The notes below the pieces were generated by a model. That model saw nothing but the letters and a program-made list of their open reading frames with translations. It did no database searches and was not told the origin of the DNA. Positions 10,660 to 22,460 of a DNA stretch of 64,000 bases are shown piece after piece (within the stretch, counting starts at the first letter, position 1; each line of letters starts with the position of its first letter). This DNA comes from Delphinus delphis. Taxonomy: Eukaryota; Chordata; Mammalia; Artiodactyla; Delphinidae. Position numbers and translations under genes: made by a program. The stretch spans positions 11,556,680-11,620,679 of the forward strand of contig NC_082703.1 in the NCBI RefSeq assembly GCF_949987515.2, in the 5' to 3' direction.

Positions 10660-10930
10660 AGCACACCACTTAAGTGATACAGGAATTCGTACCTTGAAAT
10701 CCACACTAGCTGCTCCAACATATAAATTCCAAAAATTTCACAACAAAAGCTTATTTCTCACTCACATAAAATCCAGTGGCTGCCAGGAGAGAATTCCATT
10801 CCATGTAGTCATGCAGGGACCCAGAGCGAGAAGAGAAATAGGCTCTCACAACTTCTACAAAAGGCTTGCATGGCTGCCAAGGTTACCCTGGATGTTATCA
10901 ACCCCTGGAATATGGGAGAGGAAAATGTAG
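10660..10930 (-). mobile_element. Old ERV LTR, part 1 (split by SINE)
   Basis: Antisense LTR text: 'caaaagcttatttctcactcacataaaatccagtggctgcc', then 'catgcagggacccagagcgag', then 'ggcttgcatggctgccaaggtt'. Same family as 46,760-47,095. It breaks at a long CHR SINE and resumes at 11263. Confidence 0.6.
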
Positions 10931-11262
10931 GGACTTCCCTGATGGCGTGGTGGTTAAGAATCTGCCTGCCAATGCAGGGGACACAGGTTCGAGCCCTGGT
11001 CTGGGAAGATCCCACATGCTGTGGAACAACTAAGCCCACGCGCCACAACTGAGACTGTGCTCTAGAGCCCACGAGCCACAACTACTGCAGCCGGCGCGCC
11101 TAGAGCCCGTGCTCCGCAACAAGAGAAGCCACCGCAGTGAGAAGCCCGCGCACTGCAACAAACAGTAGCCCCTGTTCACCACAACTAGAGAAAGCCCATG
11201 CACAGCAACGAATACCCAATGCAGCCAAAAATAAATATGTAAATTTATTTTTTTAAAAAAAG
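10931..11262 (+). mobile_element. Long CHR-family SINE (~330 bp)
   Basis: Begins 'ggacttccctgatggcgtggtggttaagaatctgcctgcc', B-box-like 'ggttcgagccc', followed by the long tail with repeated 'gccacaactactg' motifs, 'cgcctagagcccgtgctccgcaac', 'cacaactagagaaagccc', and an AT-rich end. A diverged TSD is plausible: aggaaaatgtag / aaggaaatgtgg. Confidence 0.95.
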
Positions 11263-11465
11263 AAGGAAATGTGGAGTCATACAGAAGATTTTATGCAACA
11301 GGCCTGAAAATTATATATATACATAATTTCTCTCTGTACAGTCTATCAGCCATAACTCTATTACCTGGCCATAACTAACTCCTCAGCAGACTTAGACATG
11401 CAGTCTGGCCATGGCCCAGGAGGAAGAGGATCCAGGTTTGCTGAATCCATCACTCATGTCATTGA
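11263..11465 (-). mobile_element. Old ERV LTR, part 2
   Basis: Continues the LTR of 10660-10930: 'agattttatgcaacaggcctgaaaat', 'ggccataactaactcctcagcag', 'agtctggccatggcccaggaggaagagg'. The continuation across the SINE supports one older LTR with a younger SINE inside it. Confidence 0.55.
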
Positions 11466-11514
11466 TATGGTGACTCATGGACTTGCAAGGAAATCTGTAA
11501 CTGTAAAGTGAGAA

Positions 11515-11775
11515 GCAGTGTCTTAAAATGGAAAGAGCTTGGTCTTTGACATCAGACAGATAGAGGCTTAAATCTAGGCCCAGGCACTTATTACGTATGT
11601 GACCTTGATTGATTTTATTAACCTCTCTGAAACTGATTTCCTTGTTTGTAAAATGGAGCTATATATAGTATCTACTTCATATAGAACTCTGATGAAAAGT
11701 GAAATAATATATTTAAGAACGTAACAGAGAACCTGCCAGAAACATAAATTAGTATTTATATCAGAATTATTGAAA
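11515..11775 (+). mobile_element. MIR SINE
   Basis: Sense MIR in order: 'ggaaagagcttggtctttgacatcagacagatagaggcttaaatc', 'cacttattacgtatgtgacctt', 'ttaacctctctgaaactgatttccttgtttgtaaaatggag', 'ctacttcatatagaactctgatg'. Near full length. Confidence 0.87.
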
Positions 11776-13330
11776 GAATTGTGTGAGGAATTAGAAGTAC
11801 AACCTGATATCAGTTTCACATTCCTTATTTAAACAAAAAATTTTAGCTTAGAGCTGATATTTATGAAACTTCCAGTTATCAAATAATTCCTTCCTGCTAT
11901 GAAGAAATACCTAGGCCTCCAAAAGTCAATGAAAGGGAATTCAAAAGATTTTATATAAAAATAAATATCGCTTCACAGATGTTCCAAGTAGAACAAAACA
12001 ATAAGCCATGTGAAATGCTTGTGTAAGGATCAGATCTTATAATTTGCAGAGGTGCACCCCAAAGGTAGCAGAGCTAGTTTCTTCTTGGACAGGGTTCATG
12101 TGTTTGTTATCTTGCCTATGTCAAGACAAAATGAATTTTAGAGTCCAAAACTAAAACATTTTCTACCTTCCATTTGTAAACAGAAATCTTCTGCCTATGA
12201 GCAAGTGCAGGCTCGAAACACACTGAGTGTGTGCGACCAAAGCTTCAGGTGTCTTTGTAAATCACCAGAAAAAGTTCCTGGCATGAAACTTGCCTGTAAC
12301 CACGTCCTGCCAAGGAATGTCACTACCTCTTCGCACCAAAGCAATACGCCATCAATATTTTTCTCCTCATTTTGCCACATTTAATCCCCAATCCTCATTT
12401 TGTCAAAAATCTCTCTGAAAAATCCAAAGTTCACAAAATTGGAAAACGTGTTAGAAAGTTTCAAGCAACGAAATAGAATGTGGTATGTATAGTGTGTGTG
12501 TGTATAAGCAGTGATCGAGAAAGGACAGCGAGTGAGCTTCCTGGAAAATAAATCCAAAATATTAAAGTTGGCCCACTGGAATGTGGAATTACACATACTC
12601 TTAAGTGCTGCTGCCACGTATAGATTTTATTATTCATACTGAAATTTCAGGAAGATCATTTTCCAGAATCCAGTGTTTCTCTTTTCTGTCTATAGTCTGG
12701 GCCGTTTAGTTCCTGATTTTTTGTAAGAATGTTTACTCATGACCAGATGCTGGATTTGTTCCATCTGGCAGAGTAGAGGGATAGAGGTGAGTGCTTAGAC
12801 GTGAGGGAGGCAGAGGATGTGGTAACGTTTGCTTTCTTTCTGTTTTTGGTGGTGATGTCCACACACAGTTACTAAATTTATGGAACTGTTTTGACTCAAG
12901 AAAATCAGAGTTTTTACCTGCATCATGCTTCTTTCTCATTGCTCTAAGAATCGAAGTTTAAGGTCTATTTGGGATCACCTGCTGACAATAATTGTCTCTG
13001 AATGATCTTAAAATACCAAATGTCAATATGTACAGTTGAGAACTGGTATCTAAGTAGGAAATGAGTCCCAACAGGATGTGAACATGAATTCATCCTGATC
13101 ATGTTAAGTAGGAAAATCCAGCCATTTTCCAAATCCAGTGGGGTGAGCCTTGCCGGTACAACACAGGGTTGGCAGGCAGATCCAAGGTCAACCACTTGGC
13201 AGTCAAGCAGCAAGAGCTTCACTCAGGTTGGTTATACCCAAAAAGCGACTATTAGTATGTTGGGGAATCCCTACCCACTGAAGATTTCAATCCTGTATAA
13301 GAGCTAATAAATAAACCCCTCATGACATGT
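11776..13330. other. Unassigned, no gene seen
   Basis: 1.5 kb with only short frames (60-85 codons) on either strand and no recognisable repeat. A short (TG)n run lies near 12493. The lack of repeats over this length makes it a candidate for conserved noncoding sequence, which needs alignment to test. Confidence 0.45.
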
Positions 13331-13334
13331 TTCC

Positions 13335-13530
13335 CTTTACAGTGCCTTACAACTGTTAGGACTTCTTCATGAATATATTTCATTTGTTCTTCACAAAAAT
13401 CCTATGAAATTTCTTATTAGGCATCACTAACACCACTTACAGGCGGTAGAAACTAAGTCTCTTAAATTTCCAAGGTCACAGAAAGATCCAGAACTGGAAC
13501 CCAGCTCTCCTAATTCCTAGCCCAGGGATT
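13335..13530 (-). mobile_element. MIR SINE
   Basis: Antisense MIR: 'tcttcacaaaaatcctatgaaatttcttattaggcatc...cacttacaggcggtagaaactaagtctcttaaatttccaaggtcacagaaagatccagaactggaacccagctctcc'. Confidence 0.78.
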
Positions 13531-13963
13531 TCAAGCAGTTGTCACTCACTTATAAAGGGGAAGGGCCCTTCATTCTCCTTGGATGCACCATGATATTCAA
13601 TCAGGCTTGAGTTCCACTAAAATCCCAGTGTTCTGGGTGCCTGTTATTCCAAGGAGTCTGGGTTGGAGGCCAGGGCAACAGAAATCATGACAAAAGAAAG
13701 GAGCAAGGTATCATGTCATTCATCCTCATTACAGGCATTTGCTTTTTGCAAGACCTTTAGGAATCCCTCAAATTCAATTTGGTTCATTTCAACAAGTATA
13801 GAAGGAGAATTTAGTCTCTCATCCTAACATCCCAACCCAGTAAGGCACACAGAATAGGTAGAAAGGAAGGGAGGAGATCTTAAGAAGCAGTATCTGTGGC
13901 AAACTCTATCTTCCAGAGATGACCACAGCAATACCTCCCACTACATATGCTCTTCTTACCATG
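13531..13963. other. Unassigned, no feature seen
   Basis: About 430 bases before a MaLR LTR. No recognisable repeat, RNA gene or credible coding frame. Confidence 0.5.
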
Positions 13964-14331
13964 TGTTATGGACTGAATGTTTGTGTCTCCCCCAAATCCC
14001 ATATATTGAAACCCTAACCCCCAATATGATGGTATTAGGAAGTGGGGACTTTGGAAGCTAATTAGGTTTCAATGAGGTTATGAGGGTGGGGCTCCCATGA
14101 TGGAATTAGTGCCCTTCTAAGAGGAACAGACACCAGAGCTTCCTCCCTCTGCTATATGAGCATATGGCAAGAAGGCAGCCATCTGCAAGCCAGGAAGTGG
14201 GCCCCCGTCAAGAACTTGCCGGCACCTTGATCTTGGACTTCCCAGCCTCCAAAACTGTGAGGAATAAATGGCAGTTGCGTAAGCCACCCAGTCTGTGGTA
14301 TTTTGTTAGAGCAACTGAGATGATTAAGACA
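13964..14331 (+). mobile_element. ERVL-MaLR (MLT1-type) LTR
   Basis: Near full-length solo LTR beginning 'tgttatggactgaatgtttgtgtc' and ending 'gtctgtggtattttgttagagcaactgagatgattaagaca'. Internal landmarks are 'cccatatattgaaaccctaacccccaatatgatggtatt', 'gaaggcagccatctgcaagccaggaag' and 'cttggacttcccagcctccaaaactgtgaggaataaa' (polyadenylation signal). Confidence 0.87.
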
Positions 14332-14359
14332 CTGTGTAACCTTGACAGTTCTCCCATTA

Positions 14360-14865
14360 AGTGGTAGTCTGTACGGTTCCCATTCCCTTGAATATGGGTG
14401 AAAGTCTGAGACAGCTTCTACCAATAGGGTGCAACAAGAGACAAAAGTGAAGCTATATGACTTCCGACACTAGATCATAAAATGTCATACACATCTGCCT
14501 TGGGATGTTCACTCACAAAAACCAGCCTCCGTGCTGGGCGGAAGCCCAAACTATCACAGAGGAAGACTCGGTGAAGAGGCCCTGGGTACATATTCTGGTC
14601 GGACAGACCAACTGAGGTCCTAGGCAAAGGTGAGCGTCAACTATAGACTTGTGGGTGAGATGCCTGAGACGATTCTAGTCTCCAGCTATTGAAACACTCC
14701 CAGCTTTGTGTTTTCCCAGCTTAGACCCTAGAAAATGTGGGACAGAGACAAGCTATCCCCATTGTGCTCAGTCCAAATTACTGACCCAAAGAATCCATGA
14801 GCAGAATGTTTTATAACACTAAGTTCTGGGCTGGCTGTGGCAGCAGTAGTAGCTGGAACACTGTC
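14360..14865 (+). mobile_element. Second LTR-like fragment beside the MLT1 LTR
   Basis: 'agatgcctgagacgattctagtctccagctattgaaacactcccagc...cttagaccctagaaaatgtgggacagagacaagctatccccattgtgctcagtccaaattactgacccaaagaatccatgagcag' matches the 3' half of an old mammalian LTR in sense orientation. The subfamily is not assigned, and it may be unrelated to the MaLR LTR next to it. Confidence 0.55.
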
Positions 14866-14989
14866 CCTAATGTGTGACTGAAAATGGTTCCCTACCTTCA
14901 TATCCCCAACATGCAAATAAGTGGACAGGTGAGGTGGGTGAGATGCTTACCAGAGACCAAACAAGCTTCTACCTGACCTCACACACAGG

Positions 14990-16493
14990 AAAAGACTGTG
15001 TCCACTGCTCGATGACATCAGCATACCTTGTTATTGCCCATCAGTCACACTGTACATTATTCGAACCATTGTGTGAAAAATCCCTTCCTCTCATTCTAAT
15101 AATTAAGTCCTTGCTGAATCAGCCCTTCCTTAACTGATCAACAACCAAGGGAAGCTTTGATCTTCCCCAGAGCCATGGTCCAGTAGCAATTTTGAGCAAA
15201 TGACTGCAGTAGCAGCATTTCTTTTCATCCCAGGGACAGTAACACTCACTCATTATTTGCCAGATAATTCGTGAATTTTGAGAATCTTGCTCTAAAGCAA
15301 TATTATGTGGATCCCACGTCAGTGGATCAAACATCCTGTGAGACCCTGGATAGTGATACTCTCTGAAGCTCTGCAGTCGGAAAACACAAATTTATACTCA
15401 CAATATGTATTGATCTCAATCAAGATGAATCACTGTCCCTTTCGGGATAGAAGAAGTCCAAAGCAGTGGACTTGTAACCTAATGCCTGGTTAGTTTTCTT
15501 CAGGGATGGAGCTGTGTAACAGCCATGTCTCTACTGCTGGCAGCTTGGGCATCTGGTGGCGGCAGTAGCTAGGTCAGCCTTGGTGGGCAGGAGCCCATGC
15601 ATAGCCTCCACCTCTATCACAGTAAAGACTCCACTCATGTTCCAATTAGAGGGTCAATGACAGAGGTTGACTGACTTTAAATGGTCAAGGTATTGTGTCG
15701 ACTTGGTTGTTCAGTGCCAGTTCTGTGGCTGATGCTCTGTGGTAGGCAAACAGAAAAGTTTTCACACATTATGATACTTCCAAAGGCCCATTCACATGCT
15801 TCTTCCTCAGTCCTCCTTGTCCCCTATCCTTCAGTGCTTCAGGTCATTTGCTCCAGCTCATGAGTCCATGTGTAGTCTTACCTTGGCCTATCTCCTTCCA
15901 CACAAAGTGGATGACCACATTAACAACCCAGTGCTTTGCCCAATGGGAAGATTTTCCCCCACTGATATTTATCAAAGTCACCCCACAGTGGGGCTTAAAG
16001 TAGCATCAGTCCATTTCAAGCTCATACTGACACATCAGGCTGACCCAATAGTGAACGGAGCTTGGTCTTTGTCATCATCTGTGATGACATCATCTGTTAT
16101 GAACTGTGATCAGTTCATAAGGTACACGCCAAGTGGCCATGTGTGTGAGCTGAAGGAGAGGCCTCAGTACTCAGTGGTGGATGGCATGCAGTGGGTCTAG
16201 ACCATCTACTCATCAGCTAACTCATGGCCACTGGCCCTTCTCATGCCTAACCCAGAATGGACAATTTACTATAACTTACTGCATCTTATTATAGATTATT
16301 GCTGGGCCCACCCAAATTTATGACTCAATGGGTGAGAGAACCCAGCTCACAAGGAATAGCTGTGGCCATACAGTCACTTATGTGACAGCCCCCTGGTCAT
16401 ATACTCTGTCTCTGCCATGTCCAAGCAGCAAGCAGGAGCTGCTTTCTGAATGGTATAAATCTGTGCAGCAGATGAAATGGACTTGCTCTAGAA
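14990..16493 (-). mobile_element. ERVL-like internal sequence, 3' side (decayed)
   Basis: Antisense continuation of the pol-bearing region to the right, judged by orientation and lack of any other family. Only short frames survive on the minus strand (for example 71 codons at 15119-15334). I could not identify a specific domain here, so the boundaries are approximate. Confidence 0.45.
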
Positions 16494-16714
16494 CTGTATT
16501 GTCCAATATGATAGCCACGGACCACATATGACTAAATTTAAATTTAAATTAATTAAAATTAAGTAAAATGATAGGTAGATAGATAGATGATAGATACAAT
16601 AACAGTAGCCACATTTCAAGTGCTCAATAGCTATATGTGGCTAGTAGCTACCATATTGCACAGAGCAGATACAGAACATTTCAACATCACAGAAAGGTCT
16701 ATTGCATAGCACTA
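16494..16714 (+). mobile_element. Nonautonomous hAT element with 8-bp TSD
   Basis: Terminal parts are inverted copies ('ctgtattgtccaatatg' at the left, 'gtctattgcatagcactat' at the right), and subterminal 'agccac...catatg' and 'catatgtggctagtagctaccatattgcacag' are typical of Charlie-like MITEs. It is flanked by 8-bp direct repeats, ctctagaa (16486-16493) and ttctagaa (16715-16722), seven of eight identical, which is the hAT hallmark. It interrupts ERVL-like DNA. Confidence 0.87.
16571..16596. repeat. (GATA)n-type microsatellite
   Basis: Run of 'ataggtagatagatagatgatagata' inside the hAT MITE, apparently grown from its AT-rich centre. Confidence 0.85.
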
Positions 16715-16722
16715 TTCTAGAA

Positions 16723-18470
16723 CCCCAGGGTTCTACAAGGTGATTCTCCTTTGGGGCCTGTTATAAACTCTCCACAGTGTCCTTCCCCACCACAGATGCT
16801 TTTAGTCCTACAGGATCTGCCAGGTTGTATGGTCTAGGGGGCAGGGCTGTTTACACAGCCTAAACCTGCTGCAGACTCTCCTAGACTCAAAACTGGCAGC
16901 TTCCTATGTTTTTCATTACAAGGAATAGAGCAGTATTCTCAAATATGGAATGTATTGCCTCCAGAAATCAAAGAAGCTTACCAAGTATTGTGCTTCTTTC
17001 TCAGTAGTGGGGGATGTGAGAGGCAATGTGTCTTTTATTTTGGATGAGATGTCACAGTATGCCCTAAAACTCTGGATCCCGACAAACTTCACTGAGGGTC
17101 CATGAATTTTCATAGGTTTATCACACACCCTCTGGAGCACGTGTCTTATCAAGTACTTGTCACTTCTCGCTTATCTGGTTCAATTACCATGTCATCCATA
17201 TAATGGATGAAAGTGATGCTCTACAGATGGCCAGATGAGACAGATTCCTTTGGACTTTGGTGACTGAAGGTGGAAGAGTTAATAATACTGACCTGGGGGA
17301 AGACCCGAACTAAATCTATACTCTTCTCTGTCTCATGTGAATGCAAACTGCTTCTCAGACTCCTTTCGAAGAGGGATGGGAAATAACACGTTTGCTAGAT
17401 AAATGTCTGCATACCACATGCCAGAGGTTGTGTTAATCTGCTCGCCCCCAAAAATACTACATCCAGCAGAGCAGCTGCAATTGAGGTTACTACTTGTTTT
17501 TGTGCAGTAGTTGACTGTCATTCAATGTGAACCATTTAGTTTCTGCAGGGGTCAGACTAGGGGATTAAATGGGGATTTAGCAGGACCACCACCCCTACAT
17601 TCATTAAGTATTTGAAAGAGTGGCGTTAATATTCCCCCCAGGATATAGGGTTTATTTTGATTTATTATCCGGGCTAGGGATAGGGAACTGGGAGGAGAGG
17701 TAAGGTTTAAAGACTTCCAATTGGCCTTCTCTTCTATGAGATGTCTTACCCCATAACAATGAACCAATGTCAGAGTTCTGCCAACTGTCAACTCTGTTCC
17801 TTTGAATTATACTTTGGGGGATCAAGGAAATAACATCTGTGTGGGCCCACGGACCACATGGACTCACAGTAAGCCAGTCCTGAGCCAAGACTCCATTCAC
17901 TGCCCAAGGAGGTCATTGTGACACCAGGTCTCCAAGCACCAATGAGAATCAGACTCTGTCCCCAACGCAAGTTATCCTAGTGAATGTCTATAAGTCCATT
18001 TGGGGGAAGATGCAGAGAATTACTACGGATTAAATGTGGCATAGGGTTGCAGGGTCCTTCTTCATAGGGCTTTGGCCTCCCCTTCAATCAATGGGTCTTG
18101 AGTATGAGAACTGGCCTAGATCCCCAAACTAAACAGTGGATCTTGTGCCTTGTTGGGGTGCTTGCCCTTAGCTTCCTGGGCATCCATCCTTGGTTTATTC
18201 TGATTGTATCCTTGTTGGCTCCCATCTGTCTTGCCTCTAAGAACACTGTTCCCATTCAGGCTCTTCATAGCTGTCTGCAGATTGAGACCCCTGGCTGCAA
18301 CTCTGATTTTGCCACTTATTGTGAGAGTTGTTTGTATCTCTATTCTGACGGTTATACTGCCACCTAGACTCTAATAGTGCAGATTTTTATCGCCCCCATT
18401 ACTATCAGGAGCCCCGTTCTACAACATCATCTCCTACTGTCTGCCCGGTCTACAGAGCTTCTGAGCTTCT
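16723..18470 (-). mobile_element. ERVL-like endogenous retrovirus pol remnant
   Basis: Minus-strand translation shows reverse-transcriptase sequence in several frames. A YMDD catalytic motif (17191-17202) sits in a frame with flanking hydrophobic residues typical of RT. A 78-codon frame at 16916-17152 continues the region just past the palm in a different frame. Further upstream pieces lie in frames at 17552-17791 and 17652-17900. Frameshifts and stops break it throughout, so it is non-functional. No flanking LTR pair in the matching orientation was found. Assignment to ERVL rather than another retrovirus class is from overall resemblance and needs a search. Confidence 0.72.
17191..17202 (-). 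other. YMDD reverse-transcriptase motif in ERV remnant
   Basis: The reverse complement of 17191-17202 is tat-atg-gat-gac, Tyr-Met-Asp-Asp, the metal-binding core of retroviral RT. The frame hits a stop soon downstream (near 17150), and the next recognisable pol piece is in another frame. Confidence 0.85.
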
Positions 18471-19736
18471 CAGTGATTCATTATTACTTGAGAAAACTGA
18501 GTGTCTTCTGGACTCTCCCACAGAATACTGTCAGGTATTGAATTTTCTGGCCTTAATGGTTAACCCACTATCACATTCCCACTTCTATTACTCTTTTGAC
18601 CCCTTCCTCCACCATTTGACAGTAAATCTGAACTTTTATTATCATTAATCAACTCAACATCAGTCTTCTACCTACTCCTAATTTCCGTTAGAAACTCAAA
18701 AGACAGGATACAAAAATAAAGGCAAATACTTTAGAAAATAAGCTGATAGAATGAGTAGATACAAGTAAAACAAACTGCCTAAGAAAATTTCATTTCTATT
18801 TCAACATATATTGCTTGTCCCTATCTCTACAATTTGAGGAAGATGGCTACCTACCTCACAACCATGCAAATTCGATTTAATATAAACAAATTGATAAAGA
18901 ATCTTTAGGTCCTCAGAGAGCAAATGTCTTGGAAAATTTACCAAATGGGTCCTTTTTATTAAGAAATCGTGTCACTATTTGTTGATGTCACAATGATAAT
19001 CTAATGGAACTCCAATCGGCCATATAAAGAATAATTACCTTCCAAAGAACAGAGGATTTATAGATATGCAGCTACTATTAGAAACTTGCTGTAGAAACTG
19101 CAAAATTGTAGAAAACCACCTTCCACTCTGCAAAAATCAATGAAACAAAGGTTTGCTTTTACCCTGGAGCAAAACTGGAATAATTTATTTCCTTGTCTCT
19201 ATTGGACTTGCTGTTGAAACAGACCCTAATTTCACCCTTGTGAGAGGCCTGCTCCATTCTGGTATTGGGTTAGATACTGCCCGGCAAATCCCATTTGTAA
19301 TCTTCGTGGGCTAGCATCTATAGTACCCACCCCAGCCCCAGCCCAAACAGAGAAGATCCAAACTTGTAAATGGTTCATTCTGCTCCACAAGCAGAAAAAC
19401 AGATTCTCATATGAAGGTGCTGCTTAGACCTGTAAATTAGATTTTAAAACTCAGTGATTCTTAACTTTTCCTGAAAAGAAGAGTTAGCTAGTGGAAGATG
19501 GGTTCCCAAGAGATTTGGGCTAAAAGGGCTGGACCCTCTGTGACCAGATTTGAAAAAAATTAGGTATATACATCCATCGTTTAGAGCAAATTTCATGGAA
19601 AAAAAATAGGCCATTTGGAGATCTAACCTCCTTTCTGTAGGTAGGGGAATGAACTGTGTATCTAGATTAACGTACCCTCCCCACCAAAATGTAGAATCAT
19701 CTCTTTTGGTGTCCATCTAGCTTTCAGGTTAAAAGC
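18471..19736. other. Unassigned; left part may still be ERV-derived
   Basis: To about 18,680 the sequence may continue the antisense ERV upstream region. From 18,690 to 19,736 I see no named repeat. 'actcagtgattcttaacttttcctg' near 19,450 faintly resembles a hAT terminal repeat but has no partner. Confidence 0.4.
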
Positions 19737-19747
19737 AAAAGCTGACA

Positions 19748-19940
19748 TGGGCTTCCCTGGTGGCGCAGTGGTTGAGAGTCCACCTGCCGATGCAGGGGAC
19801 ACGGGTTCGTGCCCCGGTCCGGGAAGATCCCACATGCCGCAGAGCGGCTGGGCCCGTGAGCCATGGCCACTGAGCCTGCGTGTCCGGAGCCTGTGCTCCG
19901 CAACGGGAGAGGCCACAACAGTGAGAGGCCCGAGTACCGC

Positions 19941-19964
<24 letters not shown>
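19748..19964 (+). mobile_element. CHR-type SINE with TSD
   Basis: ~215-bp CHR form with intact A and B boxes and a long uninterrupted poly(A). It is flanked by aaaagctgaca at 19737-19747 and 19965-19975. The pure A tail and low divergence suggest a young copy. Confidence 0.97.
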
Positions 19965-19971
<7 letters not shown>

Positions 19972-19975
19972 GACA

Positions 19976-22460
19976 AAAATGTGAGTTCTGCCTGTTTTGC
20001 TGATCAGTCATCAAAGCCAGACTCCAGCTGTCATATGTGAACAGAAAGACACTGGTTTGGTCTCATAAAATGTATTCTGGAATCATTTTGGCTTGGTTTT
20101 GGCAGGGAATGTTGTGGGAGCTGGACCAGACTTGGTAGAAGCACTGATAACTTCCCGTCAGGTTCTCAATGTGGGTTAAGAAAAGGAACTAGTAAAGAGA
20201 TGGAAGGAACCCTTTGGAAAAACATAGAATAAAATAAATAGATTTCTTTTAAACTACCATACTGTTGGACTCAGTGGAAATCTGAACATTATACAGGCAA
20301 CCTTTCAAAGGATTGTCTGTTTCCCAAATTACTTTTCTCTCTCTTTAAGCTTCAAGAAAATAACATTCCTATTCCTGGCAAAGTTCAAGTGAATTCTATT
20401 TGGGGTTAGTTTGCACACTTAAATTGCTTCAGGGTTTCTACGATTGGAATTTTGCTTCCTCAGTAGCACCGCAATAAAATCCCTATCTCCTTAAAATGGT
20501 AATTATCAGAGAACCAGGACCTTACCATCCAGCCAGCACAATGTGGGGACTGTAAGAAGTACCTTAGCCTTCTTATACCACTCTCATTAACAAGATAATC
20601 TGGGATCTTTTGAGGCCTAGGAAAAAAAAGACATCAGTAGATTACCTCTATCTCCTGGGCTGAGGCATCCCAGTGGGTCTTTGGAGAGGACTTAATCACT
20701 GTGGCCCTCAGCTCCACATGTATCCTGATGACATTCAGATTTATCTTTTCCCTCCCTTAAAACATGAGCGTTGAAGATGAAAAATGAACAGTCCTTGCCA
20801 AATGCACAGTCCTTAGAGTTCTCAGAAAGTAAATGCTATGTTTCCAAAATAAGAACTACCTCTGATAAAAGAAGATAAACTTGCTGCTTCCCTCCAGTTC
20901 CCCTCATTCTCACTCTGCACACTCTCTCTTTGCTCTTTCAATCATTTCATGTGTCAGTATTTGGACACAGTGCCTGTAGATGGGAGACATTAAAAGGATT
21001 GCTTTGATGTCACCAAAGGGCAGTAAGCTGCCTGCCAAAAAGAACGGTTGAGTTCCAGGCCTAACACACCTGACTGAGTAATGTAACGGCAGGAAAGAAA
21101 ATAACCAATTGTGTAAAGTGGGGGTGATTTTAGCTGCAAGTAACAGAAAAGACAACTGAAAGTAACTGAAAGAAACAGCTGTAATCTGTTCTCGGAATTA
21201 ACTGACTGCTGATATAAGATCAGCCGCTCGATGCTGTTTGGGCTTGGGTCTCTAAGAGCTCCTTGACCTTTCACTCAGTTTCAAGATGACTGTTGCAACT
21301 TCAGGTATCATGTCCATACTCAGAAAAGGAAGATGAGAAGTCAGTACCAATAGACTTGTAAACTTTCCCAGAAAGTTCTCGTTGGCCAAAACTGTGTAAA
21401 ACAGGGCCCATCCTAGCTGCAAGGACGCTGCACAAGTATTTCACTTTCCTGGCCTCTGTAATGGAAGGTGACAAAGGGACCATTTTGTCAACCAATCAAC
21501 AGTTTGCCACATCCCTGAAGATATTTTCCTGAACAGTTCAGCTATAAGAAGAGTGCTGTATGGTTTATCTTTCAGGATGTTTCTGAGTAAAAGAGGAGAC
21601 TGTTAATAATTGTGACAAGGAAACAGGAGCTAAAGGGACTGTCCTGGGGAAATTGGAATATGTGGCCACCCCCATCATAGACAAAATGTTCTGAGAAAGT
21701 AACCCCTCTTCCTTCAACGATTTGACCAGGGAATGGAGAACCTGCTTCCCAGGTGAGTACAGTCTCTCAGGCTGGACCCAGGGTCTCGATGTCCTTTCCT
21801 GTTTATGCTTCCTCCTGCCCCCAGTTTTGAAGGCGGCCAGAACACTCTCCTGTGGGGGCTACGTTAAGATCATTTGGCAAATAATGCTCAGAGGCACTTT
21901 CTTCTCTTACCTCTGTGCAGATGATGGCTTTTTAGACATTTTGTCCCTACCTGCCACCCTGACCGTGGGAAAGATGATGACATTGCTCTGTAAGGCAAAG
22001 AGATTCTCAGAAATCAGACGGTTTTTTCCATCTACAGTGGGTGGCGGTGGTGTCCCCCCCCCACCCACCGACCCCAACTGATTTCATAGTGTGTTTCCAA
22101 ACCGAGGTAAATAAAATGTTTACCAATGGTAGACATGGAAACCTCTCAGAGCATTTGACTTTTCCATCCTGGGTTTACACTTTTATTCATTCAAAAGGAC
22201 AGAAAAATAATCTGGGAGTGAAATTTGTACCTGGCACTCTGACTACAAGGTACAAAAGATTATTTCTAATCTTACGAGTTAGAAATAGTTTCTGATGCCA
22301 AGGTGAGTCCTAGAATACTAACAAATGGGTGAGCCTACTACCTTGAATTCTAGTTATTTTTATATGTCTTATCTTTCCAACTTAAGATTTTTCCTTTCTT
22401 CCTTCTACTTCCGGCTTTCCAAACTTTCTACTCTAAGCAAAATGCAACGTTACTTTTATT
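19976..22460. other. Unassigned 2.5-kb stretch, no gene seen
   Basis: One of the longest parts without a repeat I can name. Short frames occur on both strands (up to 119 codons at 21722-22081) but none shows a domain, signal peptide or exon-like pattern. A C-rich run ends the 119-codon frame. Could hold conserved noncoding elements or unrecognised old LTR sequence. Confidence 0.4.
22055..22076. repeat. C-rich low-complexity tract
   Basis: 'ccccccccccacccacc' within an otherwise ordinary stretch. Confidence 0.8.

Noticed and set aside
10430..10930. 166-codon frame as a gene
   Set aside because: Its second half is antisense LTR sequence also seen at 46.8 kb, and no domain is recognisable. The frame simply escapes stops.
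15796..16200. 134-codon plus-strand frame
   Set aside because: It lies antisense to the decayed ERV region and has no recognisable domain.
16723..18470. Intact endogenous retrovirus
   Set aside because: Frames are broken throughout, no paired LTRs were found and a hAT MITE interrupts it.
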